Below, one piece after another: positions 17,405 to 26,553 of a DNA stretch of 64,000 bases. A program made the position numbers and the translations under genes. The stretch lies in NCBI GenBank assembly GCA_003987725.1, contig RXJH01000013.1, positions 277,995 to 341,994 of the forward strand. The letters are read 5' to 3'. Origin of the DNA: Hyphomicrobium sp. (lineage in GTDB: Bacteria > Pseudomonadota > Alphaproteobacteria > Rhizobiales > Hyphomicrobiaceae). Numbering within the stretch: the stretch's first letter is position 1; each line of letters opens with the position of its first letter. Below the pieces are notes generated by a model. It saw nothing but the letters and a program-made list of their open reading frames with translations. It had not been told where the DNA came from and made no database searches.

Positions 17405-19375
17405 CTATTCGCCTCGCGCCGGACGGCGGCGTTCATGAAACCAGGCGCGATACTCCGCCATCTTCGTACGTTGCGCCGAGGGAGCTCGACGCTTGCACGT
17501 TGCAGCCTCGTCGCTCTTCTCCGAAGCACCCCAACGAAGCTCGACGCAGTCGTTGACGTTATAAGCCATCTCGAGTTCCGCAGCCCTGTCCACAACGTCC
17601 TTCATCGCCAGCGTCCATGTGGAACCGTCGCTGCGAGGATAGGAAAACTTTCGCGCCGCGAGCTCTGCTGCAAGCGTACTTTCCAATTCGGCTTTGACTT
17701 CCGCCGGCGTTTTATCCTTGGGCATGGCATACCGGTCGGCGCGCCGTGCGACGCGATCCGGAAAACCGCGCACGACATCGATGGCGATCAGCAAGCGCAG
17801 ATCCCGCGAGGGCGTTGAATAGTCTTCCCACGCGCCGGTCGTCTCGAAGATCGCTGAGCCTGCTGGAATAGCAACCTCTGCACCGCCGCCGTTTTGATAC
17901 TTCCGGCCGTTCTCGACGGACGTGACGCGCGTTTTGATCTGCTCTTCGAGCGCTGTGATGGTCTCCTTCATCGCGCGCATAGGATCGAGCGCATCGGGCG
18001 ACATCACATCGTCCATGCGATCGTAAAAGTCTTCGACCCCGAGCGTCGATTGCTCGAGTGAGAAGTCGCCGTACTGCGGTTCCTTCGAAATATCAGCGTT
18101 GGCGAGCCGCCGCAAATTGCCGTTAGCATCGGCCACGATCGGCCGGAAGCGCTTGAAGCCGGGACTTCCGAGTGATGGGTTTTGCGCAAAGAGAAAGTTG
18201 CCGCGCCAAAAGCGCTTCCGCGCCACAGTTCCGTCCGGCTGGCCATCGACGGCCAGGAACACACCCGCAGAGTCATTCGTCTGAGCGATCCGCTTCACGA
18301 GCACGAGCACATGCCCATAGGGGTCGGCGTAGATCGTTCCGGGGCGGAGCGTTTCGGCTTTGAGCGGAACAGGATAATAATCGGTATTGTCGTCAGCCGC
18401 TGCGGTTCGGCCGGAACCGGAATGAACGGCATTGGCAACCGTCGTGCGCAGGTAATAGCCGAAACCCGGCACGAGCCCTTGGGGCCGCGACGATGTTTTC
18501 GCCGGCGCACTTTCGCCGCCGGTTGCCCCGAAAACAGCGAGAATGGAACCGGCTCCGCCTTGCCCGTCTTTCTGGTTCGTTGCCGTCTGAGAAGACTCTT
18601 CGCGCTGAATGTTGAACCACTGCGGACACCTCGGCGCCTTGCCGCCTCCACCGCGCGAGCACTTCGAATATCCGAATGGCAGTCCCACCTTGAAGGCGAA
18701 ATACGCGCGTAGGAAATACGGAAGGTCGGCGCAATCCGGCTGCAGAATTAATTTTTTATCGTCTTCGCCGAGTCCCAGATGGTTGAAGAGAAAATTCCGC
18801 GATTTATCGCGGAGCACCTCGTGCAGCGCCGGCCAGGAGAGTTCTTGCTCGATCGGCGCATCGAATAGTTTTTCGATCCACGCCGAATAGAGGTTCTCCG
18901 TCGCGCGATTCCATTGGGTCCGCACGGGCCACACACTTTTGCCTGTCGCGCGAACCGGCGCCGACGCCGCGCGTCCGACGGCGATCTCCTTCGTGATCGT
19001 CGCGCAGTCCCCGTCGCCCGCGTCACGCGTGAGCTTGGCATGCCATGTTCCAGAAGCGGGAGCGGCGACCTCCGCGAACCAGAAATACGGCGGCCCGCCG
19101 TGGCGCTCTCGCGACGCAATCGCGACCGCGCCATCGGGACCGACGAGGGAAAGCTCCGCGGTGATCGGTTGCTCGGACGAGAAGACAACGCGCAACGGCG
19201 CGCCCTTCCACGGCGCAACCGGAGAGGCGAGCATGGAGATCCCGATCGCCGTTTCGCAACTGGCTGCAGCGTCTTTCGCCTGCGCGTCGGCGGCTGGGCC
19301 GGCGAGAGCAAGAGCGACGGCAAGGATCGGCAAAAGGGCCGGCCTCTTGCCGGTTATGCGTCTATGGGGAAACAA
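17405..19375 (-). CDS. Large secreted protein, possible papain-fold (NlpC/transglutaminase-like) hydrolase
   Basis: 656 aa with a signal peptide cleaved after about residue 33 (DAQA). I do not recognise a named family. An N-terminal beta-rich part (about 40-135) could be an Ig-like domain. The middle has DCADLPYFLRAYFAFKVGLP (Cys215), YADPYGHVLVLV (His355) and LAVDGQPDG (Asp377), an order and spacing compatible with a Cys-His-Asp papain-fold triad. A 70-residue low-complexity insert separates the Cys and His parts. Substrate unknown; a cell-wall or protein cross-link target is speculation. It is not closely spaced with either neighbour. Confidence 0.7.
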   Translation of the reverse strand: MFPHRRITGKRPALLPILAVALALAGPAADAQAKDAAASCETAIGISMLASPVAPWKGAPLRVVFSSEQPITAELSLVGPDGAVAIASRERHGGPPYFWFAEVAAPASGTWHAKLTRDAGDGDCATITKEIAVGRAASAPVRATGKSVWPVRTQWNRATENLYSAWIEKLFDAPIEQELSWPALHEVLRDKSRNFLFNHLGLGEDDKKLILQPDCADLPYFLRAYFAFKVGLPFGYSKCSRGGGGKAPRCPQWFNIQREESSQTATNQKDGQGGAGSILAVFGATGGESAPAKTSSRPQGLVPGFGYYLRTTVANAVHSGSGRTAAADDNTDYYPVPLKAETLRPGTIYADPYGHVLVLVKRIAQTNDSAGVFLAVDGQPDGTVARKRFWRGNFLFAQNPSLGSPGFKRFRPIVADANGNLRRLANADISKEPQYGDFSLEQSTLGVEDFYDRMDDVMSPDALDPMRAMKETITALEEQIKTRVTSVENGRKYQNGGGAEVAIPAGSAIFETTGAWEDYSTPSRDLRLLIAIDVVRGFPDRVARRADRYAMPKDKTPAEVKAELESTLAAELAARKFSYPRSDGSTWTLAMKDVVDRAAELEMAYNVNDCVELRWGASEKSDEAATCKRRAPSAQRTKMAEYRAWFHERRRPARGE

Positions 19376-19648
19376 ATCACCCTCTTCGAAATGCCCGCGA
19401 TCGGGTCAGACACTAGCGCGTGTGCTCCGCCGAAACGATGGCAGAAGTTGCTCACGCGATGCTGCGTTGCAAAGGCACCGCGCAATTCACGCGTGATCGT
19501 GCCAGAAATGCAATCATCTCGAGGATGTTAACCGATTGACTGAATGGCTGAAAGTGCATCGATGTCGGAGATTGGAGGCCGGCCGAGCCTTCCCGCGCTG
19601 CGAAGCACGTCGGCTCGCGACATCTGTCGTGTCACTACGCGGATCCGC

Positions 19649-20440
19649 TCAAATCCCCCCATACCAGTCGTAACCGCGATCTTCCCAATATCCGCCCTTG
19701 CCAAGACCGAACCGGCTGAAGCTATCGGCCAACTCGATGGTGTAAACGTATTTGGGCTGCTTGTACCCGAGCGCGCGCTCGATGCGTACGCGGACCGGCG
19801 CCCCGTTGGCAACGGGCAAGCTTTGGCCGTTGAGCCCGTAGGCCAAGATCGTCTGCGGGTGGCGAGCATCGATCAGATCGCAGCTCTCGTAATAGGCCGC
19901 CGGATCGCTTTCGTCGTAAATGTCATAGCAATGGAATACGACGAAGCGCGCGTTAGGCTTCACACCGGCCTCGTCTAGGACGCGGGATAGTTGCGTGCCG
20001 GTCCATTTGGCAATGCAGCTCCAGCCCTCGACGCAATCGTGTCGCGTGATCTGCGTCCGCGACGGCATGTTGCGCAGCTCCGCGAGCGAATAGCTGCGCG
20101 GCCGCTCCACAAGACCGGTTATCGAGAGACGGTAGTCGGCGAACGAATTGCTCTTCAGCGCCAGATATTCGGCCGTTTGCGGATCCGTCGATCCGTTGGG
20201 ACGCTGCCCTTGACGGATCTCGGTCTCGGAATACTCCGTCGCGAGCGCGCCGTTGCGGATCAACAGCCGTTGAGCGCGGTATGTAAGATCGTTCGCTTTT
20301 TCGAGGACGGAACGCGTCTTGCTTTCGCCCTCTCCCAGGAAATCGAACGTGTCGCAGCCCGCGAGAACGAGTGATGATGCCCCGGCAGCGCCCGCGGATA
20401 ACAAGCTGCGGCGGCTGAGCAGGATCTTGCTCTGGGTCAT
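19649..20440 (-). CDS. Molybdopterin-dependent oxidoreductase, Tat-exported lipoprotein (sulfite oxidase family)
   Basis: 263 aa. The N-terminus has the twin arginine SRRSLLSAGAAG and then a lipobox LAGC (Cys29), so it is probably exported folded and lipid-anchored. The molybdopterin domain has RHDCVEGWSC (Cys136 is the expected molybdenum ligand) and NGAPVRVRIERALGYKQPKY near the end. The ATG at 20440 has GGAG eight bases upstream and overlaps the cytochrome b stop as ATGA. Substrate unknown. A homologue is cut by the right window edge. Confidence 0.9.
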   Translation of the reverse strand: MTQSKILLSRRSLLSAGAAGASSLVLAGCDTFDFLGEGESKTRSVLEKANDLTYRAQRLLIRNGALATEYSETEIRQGQRPNGSTDPQTAEYLALKSNSFADYRLSITGLVERPRSYSLAELRNMPSRTQITRHDCVEGWSCIAKWTGTQLSRVLDEAGVKPNARFVVFHCYDIYDESDPAAYYESCDLIDARHPQTILAYGLNGQSLPVANGAPVRVRIERALGYKQPKYVYTIELADSFSRFGLGKGGYWEDRGYDWYGGI

Positions 20441-21300
20441 CGCTTGTCTCCTTCGATCTCCGGAGTGCCGGGGCTGGCACGATACCATCCCGTTATCATT
20501 GACCGCAGTTCGTTGAAGGGCCCCGCCAGCAACACCATCAGAATATGGATGACAAAAAACGAGACGAGCAGAAACATTGCGAGGAAGTGCAGCGTGCGCG
20601 CGCTCTGCCGACCGCCGAACAGCTCGAGCAGCCATGGAAATCCGGCGTCGAATCCGGGGCTCATCGTCAGCCCCGTCGCGATGATGAGCGGAAACAAAAT
20701 GAAAAACACGCTGCAATAGGCAAGCTTTTGCAGGACATTGTAGCTGCGCCCGTGATGAAACCGGAAGCGCGCGTGATCGGCGACGTCCCTTGGAAAATTC
20801 TGCAGGTCCTTGCGCGTCGGCGCGATGTCACGGCGCAGATGACCATTGAAAAAGCTCGCTAGCAGCCAAACGAGGAGCGTTGCAACGAGCAGCCACGCAA
20901 AGAAGAAATGAACGACTCGCCCGGTGCCGAGGTCCCGATAGGAGGGAATAGTAAGCGCCGACGGAATACCGCGAACCTTCAGATTGTCCGCGGGGCCGCT
21001 CAAACCGAAGACGCCCGTCGTGTTGAATTCGTGTCCAAGGATATTCGTCCGGCCCTCCGGCCCTTGCGGCGTATCCACCGCGCGCATGCTGAGCACGGCA
21101 TTGTCGTATCCAAAGCCGCTCTCGTTGCCGACGTAGAGAGTGGGATGCGCGTTGAAAATTTGCAAACCCGACAGCAGCAGGAAGAACAAGCACACCGCCC
21201 ATGTCCAGTGCGTGATCCGCGTCACGACACTCTGCCGGTAGATGAGCGGCCCTAGCGCAGGCGCATCTACGGAATCTGCATTCTCACGAATTATAGACAT
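20437..21300 (-). CDS. Cytochrome b561-type membrane subunit
   Basis: 287 aa with four or five membrane helices. Likely haem ligands are histidines in ITHWTWAVCLF, RVVHFFFAWLL and the RTLHFLAMFLL / SFFVIHILMVLL helices. It should pass electrons between quinone and the molybdoenzyme whose start codon overlaps its stop (ATGA). The ATG at 21300 was chosen because GGAAGAG lies directly upstream. A long loop after the first helix (about 45-100) is unusual for plain b561 and common in oxidoreductase-partner forms. Confidence 0.88.
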   Translation of the reverse strand: MSIIRENADSVDAPALGPLIYRQSVVTRITHWTWAVCLFFLLLSGLQIFNAHPTLYVGNESGFGYDNAVLSMRAVDTPQGPEGRTNILGHEFNTTGVFGLSGPADNLKVRGIPSALTIPSYRDLGTGRVVHFFFAWLLVATLLVWLLASFFNGHLRRDIAPTRKDLQNFPRDVADHARFRFHHGRSYNVLQKLAYCSVFFILFPLIIATGLTMSPGFDAGFPWLLELFGGRQSARTLHFLAMFLLVSFFVIHILMVLLAGPFNELRSMITGWYRASPGTPEIEGDKR

Positions 21301-21401
21301 TGGCTCTTCCACTTCGCGAAAGTGCAACGAGGCAAGTTCCGCGCTTAGCCCATGAATGAAAAGTCGGGGGCTAAAGCGCGGAACTTTGAATTCCAGAAAT
21401 C

Positions 21402-21692
21402 TTACTTCTTTTCCGGAGCCATCGAGTCATGCGTTTTGGCCATGGCGTCGGATCCCATGCTATCCGCCTTCATGGAGTCTAAACCCTTGGCATCTTTGCC
21501 CATGCTGTCCTTGTGCGTGGCGCCGGACCCCATAGTATCGCTTTTCATCGAGTCCGAACTCTTTGCCATGCTGTCGCTATGCATGGAATCGCCCGCTTTG
21601 CTCATCGAATCCTCGGCCAAGGCCGCGCTCGAAGGCCCGCAGACGACGGCAAGAGCGATTGCACAGGCAATATTGCGAATTGGGTGAAGCAT
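21402..21692 (-). CDS. MXKDX-repeat secreted protein
   Basis: 96 aa. A signal peptide ending near SAALAED is followed by a chain of short repeats built from DSM, K and S (for example DSMKSDTMGSG, DSMGKDAKG), matching the pentapeptide MXKDX family. The mature part is almost wholly repeat and rich in Met, Ser, Asp and Lys. Function unknown; Met-rich periplasmic repeats are sometimes thought to bind metal. GGAG precedes the ATG by eight bases. It lies about 100 bases upstream of the next same-strand gene only in the sense of transcription order reversed: the cytochrome gene is upstream of the molybdoenzyme, and this gene precedes both. Confidence 0.85.
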   Translation of the reverse strand: MLHPIRNIACAIALAVVCGPSSAALAEDSMSKAGDSMHSDSMAKSSDSMKSDTMGSGATHKDSMGKDAKGLDSMKADSMGSDAMAKTHDSMAPEKK

Positions 21693-21883
21693 AAATGATC
21701 TCCGGGACCGAAGCGTGACCACCCGGACCCCATGGCCGGCGTGCACGCTGCTTCCCGTAGTTCGAGCCCGGCCAGCCTAAGGTTACATTGAGCCGAAAAA
21801 AAATTTCCGTAGGCCATACGGTCTATCGGAAACCAATGCGCAGCGAATCTACCCCGATCACCGGAGCAGTATGGTGGAACGCG

Positions 21884-22411
21884 TCAGTTCGGCCTTTGAT
21901 CGCGTTTCGCCTGAGCTCTAGCGTTCGCCTTCAGGATGCTGCCGACTTTCGCGCCGGGCGTGCGAACGCGCTTCGGCCCACCGCCTTTGGCCTTTTGACC
22001 GGGATTGGCAGTTGGACCTGCGTCCGGATGATGCACGAATTGGCTTGCACGGTGAAGCGCCAACGCACGGTGTGCGGCGTCCACGTTTGCGGTCCGCGCT
22101 TCGAGATTATGGAGGCGAGCGCGCTCTTTTTTTACGCGTTTCAGCGCTTGGGCAAAAACTTGCTTTCGCCGTGCTGGCTGATCGGCGGTTCCTGGAAAGC
22201 TCTTGCCGCGCTTATCGGCTGTTCCCTTGGCCTCGCGCCGCTTCTGGCGCGCGAACGTCTGCGCCTTGTCGCGGTAGCTCTCGAGCCGCAACGTGAGGTT
22301 CCGTAGGCCGTCCTTGTCGAGGCTGTAGATCGCCGGATGATGGGCTGAATTGACGGCTTCGTATTCCTCGTGGCTGAGCAGCCTTTGTTCGTCCTTGTTC
22401 GAATAAGACAT
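21884..22411 (-). CDS. Conserved basic hypothetical protein
   Basis: 175 aa. Starts MSYSNKDEQRLLSHEEYEAV and is rich in Lys, Arg, Ala and Gln, with long helical stretches (LRNLTLRLESYRDKAQTFAR; ALKRVKKERARLHNLEAR) and a disordered basic C-terminus. I recall similar proteins across Rhizobiales without an assigned function. The charge suggests nucleic-acid or ribosome contact, which is inference. AGGTGA lies just before the ATG. An ABC-F gene is immediately upstream on the same strand. Confidence 0.75.
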   Translation of the reverse strand: MSYSNKDEQRLLSHEEYEAVNSAHHPAIYSLDKDGLRNLTLRLESYRDKAQTFARQKRREAKGTADKRGKSFPGTADQPARRKQVFAQALKRVKKERARLHNLEARTANVDAAHRALALHRASQFVHHPDAGPTANPGQKAKGGGPKRVRTPGAKVGSILKANARAQAKRDQRPN

Positions 22412-22582
22412 GGTTCACCTCATCGAAATCGGCGCGAGCCCAGCGGTGAACCTACGCGAAACAGGCCAGGCGAACCCGCAAGCCTGTGCTTCGTCGTTAA
22501 CGAGGGATGTACGGGCGTTTCTGTCGAGTTCACGGCCTGCATCAAACAATGCCGCGAGTCCTGCAAGGAGGCGGTTTCGAAC

Positions 22583-24205
22583 TCAGCTGCGCAGGCCCGG
22601 TGCCTCGTAGCCGGTGCGCTCGACGTACTCCGTGTACCCACCGCCGTACTGATGAATGCCGTCGGGCGTGAGTTCCAGAACCCTGTTCGACAACGCAGCC
22701 AGGAAGTGCCGATCGTGCGAAACGAACAGCATCGCGCCCTCATATTGGGAAAGCGCGGTAATGAGCATCTCCTTCGTCATGACGTCGAGGTGGTTGGTCG
22801 GCTCGTCGAGAACGAGGAAGTTGGGCGGATCGTACAGCAGCTTCGCCATGACCAGCCGGGCCTTTTCACCGCCTGAGAGCACACGGCATCTCTTCTCGAC
22901 GTCGTCGCCGGAAAAGCCGAAGCAACCGGCGAGCGAGCGCAACGAACCTTGCCCGGCTTGCGGAAACGAATACTCGAGCGACTGAAACACGGTCTGTTCG
23001 CCGTCGAGCAGATCCATCGCATGCTGGGCGAAATAGCCCATCTTCACGCTGGCCCCGATTGCGACCGTACCTTCATCAGGTTTGGCCGAGCCGGCGATGA
23101 GTTTGAGTAGTGTCGACTTTCCGGCGCCATTGACGCCCATCACGCACCAGCGCTCTCTTCGCCGGACCTGGAAGGTCAGCCCCTCGTAGATGTTCCGCGA
23201 ACCATAGCTTTTGTGTACGTTCTTGAGCGTCGCCACGTCCTCGCCGGATCGCGGCGCTGGCGGAAATTCGAACGCGATATTCTGGCGGCGCTTCGGCGGC
23301 TCGACCCGTTCGATCTTTTCGAGTGTTTTGACCCGGCTCTGCACTTGGGCGGCGTGCGACGCGCGCGCCTTGAACCGCTCGATGAATTTCATTTCTTTCG
23401 CAAGCATCGCCTGTTGCCGGTCGAACTGCGCTTGCTGCTGCTTCTCGGCGAGTGCGCGTTGCTGAACGTAGAATTCGTAGTCGCCGGTGTACGTCGTCAG
23501 CGTTCCGCCGTCGATTTCGACGATCTTGCCGACGATGCGATCCATGAACTCGCGATCATGCGAGGTCATCATCAAAGCACCCTCGTAGCCCTTGAGGAAG
23601 TCTTCGAGCCAGATAAGACTCTCGAGATCGAGATGGTTGCTCGGCTCGTCGAGTAGCATCACATCAGGGCGCATGAGCAGAATGCGGGCCAAGGCCACGC
23701 GCATCTTCCACCCGCCGGACAGCGCGCCGACATCGCCGTCCATCTTCTCCTGGTCGAAGCTCAGGCCAGCAAGAACCTCACGGGCTCGGCCCTCGAGCGC
23801 ATAGCCGCCGAGTTCTTCAAAGCGCCCCTGCACTTCGCCGTAGCGCTCGATAATCTCTTCCATCTCGGCAGCACGGTCCGGATCAGCCATCGCCGCTTCG
23901 AGTTCAACGAGCTCGGCGGCGACAGTGCTGACAGGCCCGGCGCCGTCCATCACTTCGGCGACGGCGCTGCGCCCGCGCATGTCACCCACGTCCTGGCTGA
24001 AATAGCCGATCGTGATGCCGCGATCGACTGAGACTTGCCCTTCGTCCGGGTGCTCTTGCCCCGTGATCAGTCGAAAAAGCGTCGTCTTGCCAGCGCCGTT
24101 GGGGCCGACGAGCCCGATCTTTTCGCCCCTATTGAGGACGGCCGACGCTTCGATGAAGACAATCTGGTGACCATTCTGCTTGCTGATGCTGTCGAGACGA
24201 ATCAT
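22583..24205 (-). CDS. ABC-F family ATPase (ribosome-associated, YbiT-like)
   Basis: 540 aa with two ATP-binding cassettes and no membrane part. The first has GPNGAGKTTL, LSGGWKMR and MLLDEPSNHLD. The second has GVNGAGKSTLL, LSGGEKARL and LVLDEPTNHLD. A charged linker (KQQQAQFDRQQAMLAKEMKF region) joins them, as in ABC-F proteins that act in the ribosome E site. YbiT is the closest E. coli type by length and linker; the exact subfamily needs a tree. Confidence 0.92.
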   Translation of the reverse strand: MIRLDSISKQNGHQIVFIEASAVLNRGEKIGLVGPNGAGKTTLFRLITGQEHPDEGQVSVDRGITIGYFSQDVGDMRGRSAVAEVMDGAGPVSTVAAELVELEAAMADPDRAAEMEEIIERYGEVQGRFEELGGYALEGRAREVLAGLSFDQEKMDGDVGALSGGWKMRVALARILLMRPDVMLLDEPSNHLDLESLIWLEDFLKGYEGALMMTSHDREFMDRIVGKIVEIDGGTLTTYTGDYEFYVQQRALAEKQQQAQFDRQQAMLAKEMKFIERFKARASHAAQVQSRVKTLEKIERVEPPKRRQNIAFEFPPAPRSGEDVATLKNVHKSYGSRNIYEGLTFQVRRRERWCVMGVNGAGKSTLLKLIAGSAKPDEGTVAIGASVKMGYFAQHAMDLLDGEQTVFQSLEYSFPQAGQGSLRSLAGCFGFSGDDVEKRCRVLSGGEKARLVMAKLLYDPPNFLVLDEPTNHLDVMTKEMLITALSQYEGAMLFVSHDRHFLAALSNRVLELTPDGIHQYGGGYTEYVERTGYEAPGLRS

Positions 24206-24339
24206 CGGGAACCGCGCCTAAGTGGAGTTTCGGCGCTCTTATGCCAGATGGCGCGGTCGCGGGAAGTGCAATGTCGCCGAGTGTGCTTATTTGCGCGGCG
24301 ATACGGGCGGGCACAAAAACCGGCACGGAATGCCTTGCG

Positions 24340-24939
24340 TCAGGGTTCGTCCTTCGGCGGCAACGTCGGTGGCGGCAAAGGCGCGAATTCGATGGACGGG
24401 CCGCCCCCGCTGAGAAATTTTGTATCGAGAGGTCCGCCGCCCGGTGGATCTCCACCGATGCCACCACCAATGCGCACTGCCGCGCCTCCAGGATTGTCTT
24501 CTCCGCCTCCAGAGCCGAAATCCTTCGGTTTTCCCCATAGGTGGTGACCAAGCATGAGCTCGCTTTTTGCAGCTTCAACTTTTTGCGCAAGCGCCGCTGA
24601 ATAGGGCAGCACAAATGCTCGCGGCACCTGACTCGGCCGATTTTTCTCGTCCAGCTCCTCGACCCAAAGATGGATCGCGCCGGCTTCGTTGTTGACGAAA
24701 TTGCTTTCGACAACCCGCGCCCATAGGAGCTCAAATTTCGGCGGCATGGCTTCGTAGGCAGACCACCCGAGCAGCCCGTGCAGCCTGAAGAAGACGAAGA
24801 CGTAGAGCACGCTCGTCGCGATGATTGCACCTGTCTTGGCCTTCACAGGCAGATTGGTGCGCGTGAGCGCGATCAGGAGCAGGACGCCGAGCGCCGCATA
24901 AGCGATGGCAAGGCCGAGAATTTCGCTTTGCAGGCTCAT
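24340..24939 (-). CDS. Membrane-anchored hypothetical protein, third gene of ExbB-like operon
   Basis: 199 aa. Two N-terminal membrane helices (about 7-25 and 35-55) are followed by a soluble part with PPKFELLWARVVESNFVNN and then a Gly/Pro-rich tail (GGGIGGDPPGGG, LPPPTLPPKDEP). No family recognised. Its ATG overlaps the stop of the upstream gene as ATGA, so it is translationally coupled with it. Confidence 0.75.
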   Translation of the reverse strand: MSLQSEILGLAIAYAALGVLLLIALTRTNLPVKAKTGAIIATSVLYVFVFFRLHGLLGWSAYEAMPPKFELLWARVVESNFVNNEAGAIHLWVEELDEKNRPSQVPRAFVLPYSAALAQKVEAAKSELMLGHHLWGKPKDFGSGGGEDNPGGAAVRIGGGIGGDPPGGGPLDTKFLSGGGPSIEFAPLPPPTLPPKDEP

Positions 24940-25601
24940 TTGCCGTCGCCTTTGTCCATGCCCATGCCGGTCCACACCGTGCCGTTGAACGAGGCGAGCT
25001 GACGCAACAACGACTTCTGCTCGCGATTGATGGCGGTGACCTGCCCTGCCTTATCCATCGTGAAGCGAACAGCCGTTTTCTCTTCACCACTGGCGTCAAG
25101 TTCGATCGTGTCGTAGTGCACGACTTGCACGGTGGGATTGAGCCTCTCGACCTTCACCGAAACCGGCACGGGTTTCCCGGTGACAGCCGTGAAATGGTAG
25201 ACGTTGACCGTGTATTCGCCCGCGACGATGCCGCGAATGCTCACGATTTCCTGTCGTATTGGCGAATCGACCTTCGTGTCTCCGACCATGATGAAGTCGT
25301 TCGCACCGCCGCGATCGTCGCGATCGAGCACCATGAAGCCGGCCTCGCGCCGGCGATAGAAAGCAATATGGCCGAGCGGATCTTGCACGAAGAGATCAAT
25401 GTCGTCCGGATGTTTGTCCGGCCACGTAATGGTGATCAGAAATTCCGCCTTCGTGTCGACCTTGCCGCTCTTCGCATCGGGCGTCACCATGACGAGCGTG
25501 ATGAAGAACAGAAAGGCGATGACCTGAAGCGCTTTGAACAGCATGACGCCAAAGGGATCGAAGGGCTCGTCGCGAGGGACGAGATCGAATTCGTCGATCA
25601 T
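24936..25601 (-). CDS. Single-pass membrane protein with DUF2135-like domain, second gene of ExbB-like operon
   Basis: 221 aa. A short cytoplasmic head (IDEFDLVPRDEPFDPFG) and one membrane helix (about 22-40) precede a periplasmic beta domain. The stretch PDDIDLFVQDPLGHIAFY, with later IVAGEYTVNVYHFT, resembles the DIDLHV...P.G pattern of DUF2135 domains. The topology (short N-terminus, one helix, periplasmic domain) is that of ExbD/TolR, although the sequence is different. Both ends overlap neighbours as ATGA. Confidence 0.75.
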   Translation of the reverse strand: MIDEFDLVPRDEPFDPFGVMLFKALQVIAFLFFITLVMVTPDAKSGKVDTKAEFLITITWPDKHPDDIDLFVQDPLGHIAFYRRREAGFMVLDRDDRGGANDFIMVGDTKVDSPIRQEIVSIRGIVAGEYTVNVYHFTAVTGKPVPVSVKVERLNPTVQVVHYDTIELDASGEEKTAVRFTMDKAGQVTAINREQKSLLRQLASFNGTVWTGMGMDKGDGK

Positions 25602-26434
25602 TTGCTCGCCGCCGATTGCCGTTCCAATGCTGAGACGACATGGACCTCTGTCATGCCGACCGCGTGGTTGAACAAGCGGTTCGTGGCGTCATCCAGCATG
25701 TAGTATTGAATTTTGATGAGGATCGAGCCGACAAGTCCGGCAAGTGTCGTGTACATGGCAACCGCCATGCCGTCGCTCATCAGCGTCATGGATGACTTGA
25801 GCGCGCCGCGATTGTCCGCATCGAGACCGGCGATCGGCGCCAGCATCATGATGAAGCCGATGATCGTGCCGAGCAGGCCGAGCTTCATCAACGTGTCGCT
25901 CGCGAAAGAACCGAAGTGATTTGAGCCGCGAAGCTGGCCGGCCAACCCCCTGAGCAGCAGCGTCTGGTCGAGGCGCGTGCCGCCCTGCAGGCTGGCCTTC
26001 GTCGCCAGGTTGCGAATGTGCGCTGTGATCAGTCCATCGGGAAGTTCTCCCGCGGCGCTCGGACCGCCCTTGCCCAAGGCGAGAAAGCGGCTGTCTGCGG
26101 CTACGAGTTCTCCTGCCAGCCTTGCCGCATCCTCTTCCCTCGAAATGATGATGGTCCGCCAGAGGCAGTGCAGAGATGCACCGATATAGAGAAGCGCGAT
26201 CAACGACGAAATGTGCGTCCGGTCGCTGACGACCATCTGCTGGATGAGTCCGAAGTGCCATAGCAGCACCGCCGCGAAGGCCGTCACGCCGGTGAAAATC
26301 AGCCAGTACAACAGGGGCGTGCGCCGCATCCATGTCGCTGCCTCGGTCGGCAATTCCTTACGATATTCCAAGTTCACTTGTCCCACGCCGGTTGAAGTCC
26401 CTGTTCGCGCCGAGATTGAGGACAACGCCGCCAT
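25598..26434 (-). CDS. MotA/TolQ/ExbB-type proton channel protein
   Basis: About 278 aa. Helix one is at LLYWLIFTGVTAFAAVLLWH. The conserved C-terminal pair of helices reads LMKLGLLGTIIGFIMML and DGMAVAMYTTLAGLVGSIL, which is the MotA/TolQ/ExbB signature. Such channels couple proton flow to work in the cell envelope. The start is uncertain: ATG 26434 or GTG 26455, neither with a clear ribosome binding site. It heads a three-gene coupled operon and is divergent from a histidine kinase. Confidence 0.82.
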   Translation of the reverse strand: MAALSSISARTGTSTGVGQVNLEYRKELPTEAATWMRRTPLLYWLIFTGVTAFAAVLLWHFGLIQQMVVSDRTHISSLIALLYIGASLHCLWRTIIISREEDAARLAGELVAADSRFLALGKGGPSAAGELPDGLITAHIRNLATKASLQGGTRLDQTLLLRGLAGQLRGSNHFGSFASDTLMKLGLLGTIIGFIMMLAPIAGLDADNRGALKSSMTLMSDGMAVAMYTTLAGLVGSILIKIQYYMLDDATNRLFNHAVGMTEVHVVSALERQSAASK

Positions 26435-26553
26435 TTCGAAAAGGGCACCGGCCACGCGAAGGGTTGGGCAATATGCCCGAAGATGGGCTAGGGTATTGCC
26501 AACGGCGCCGTTGTCGGTGCCAATTCGGAAGACGCGAAATATGGAGCTGTGCC

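Noticed and set aside
21760-21771. GTTCGAGCCCGG, like a tRNA T-loop
   Set aside because: No matching T-stem, anticodon arm or acceptor stem could be built around it.
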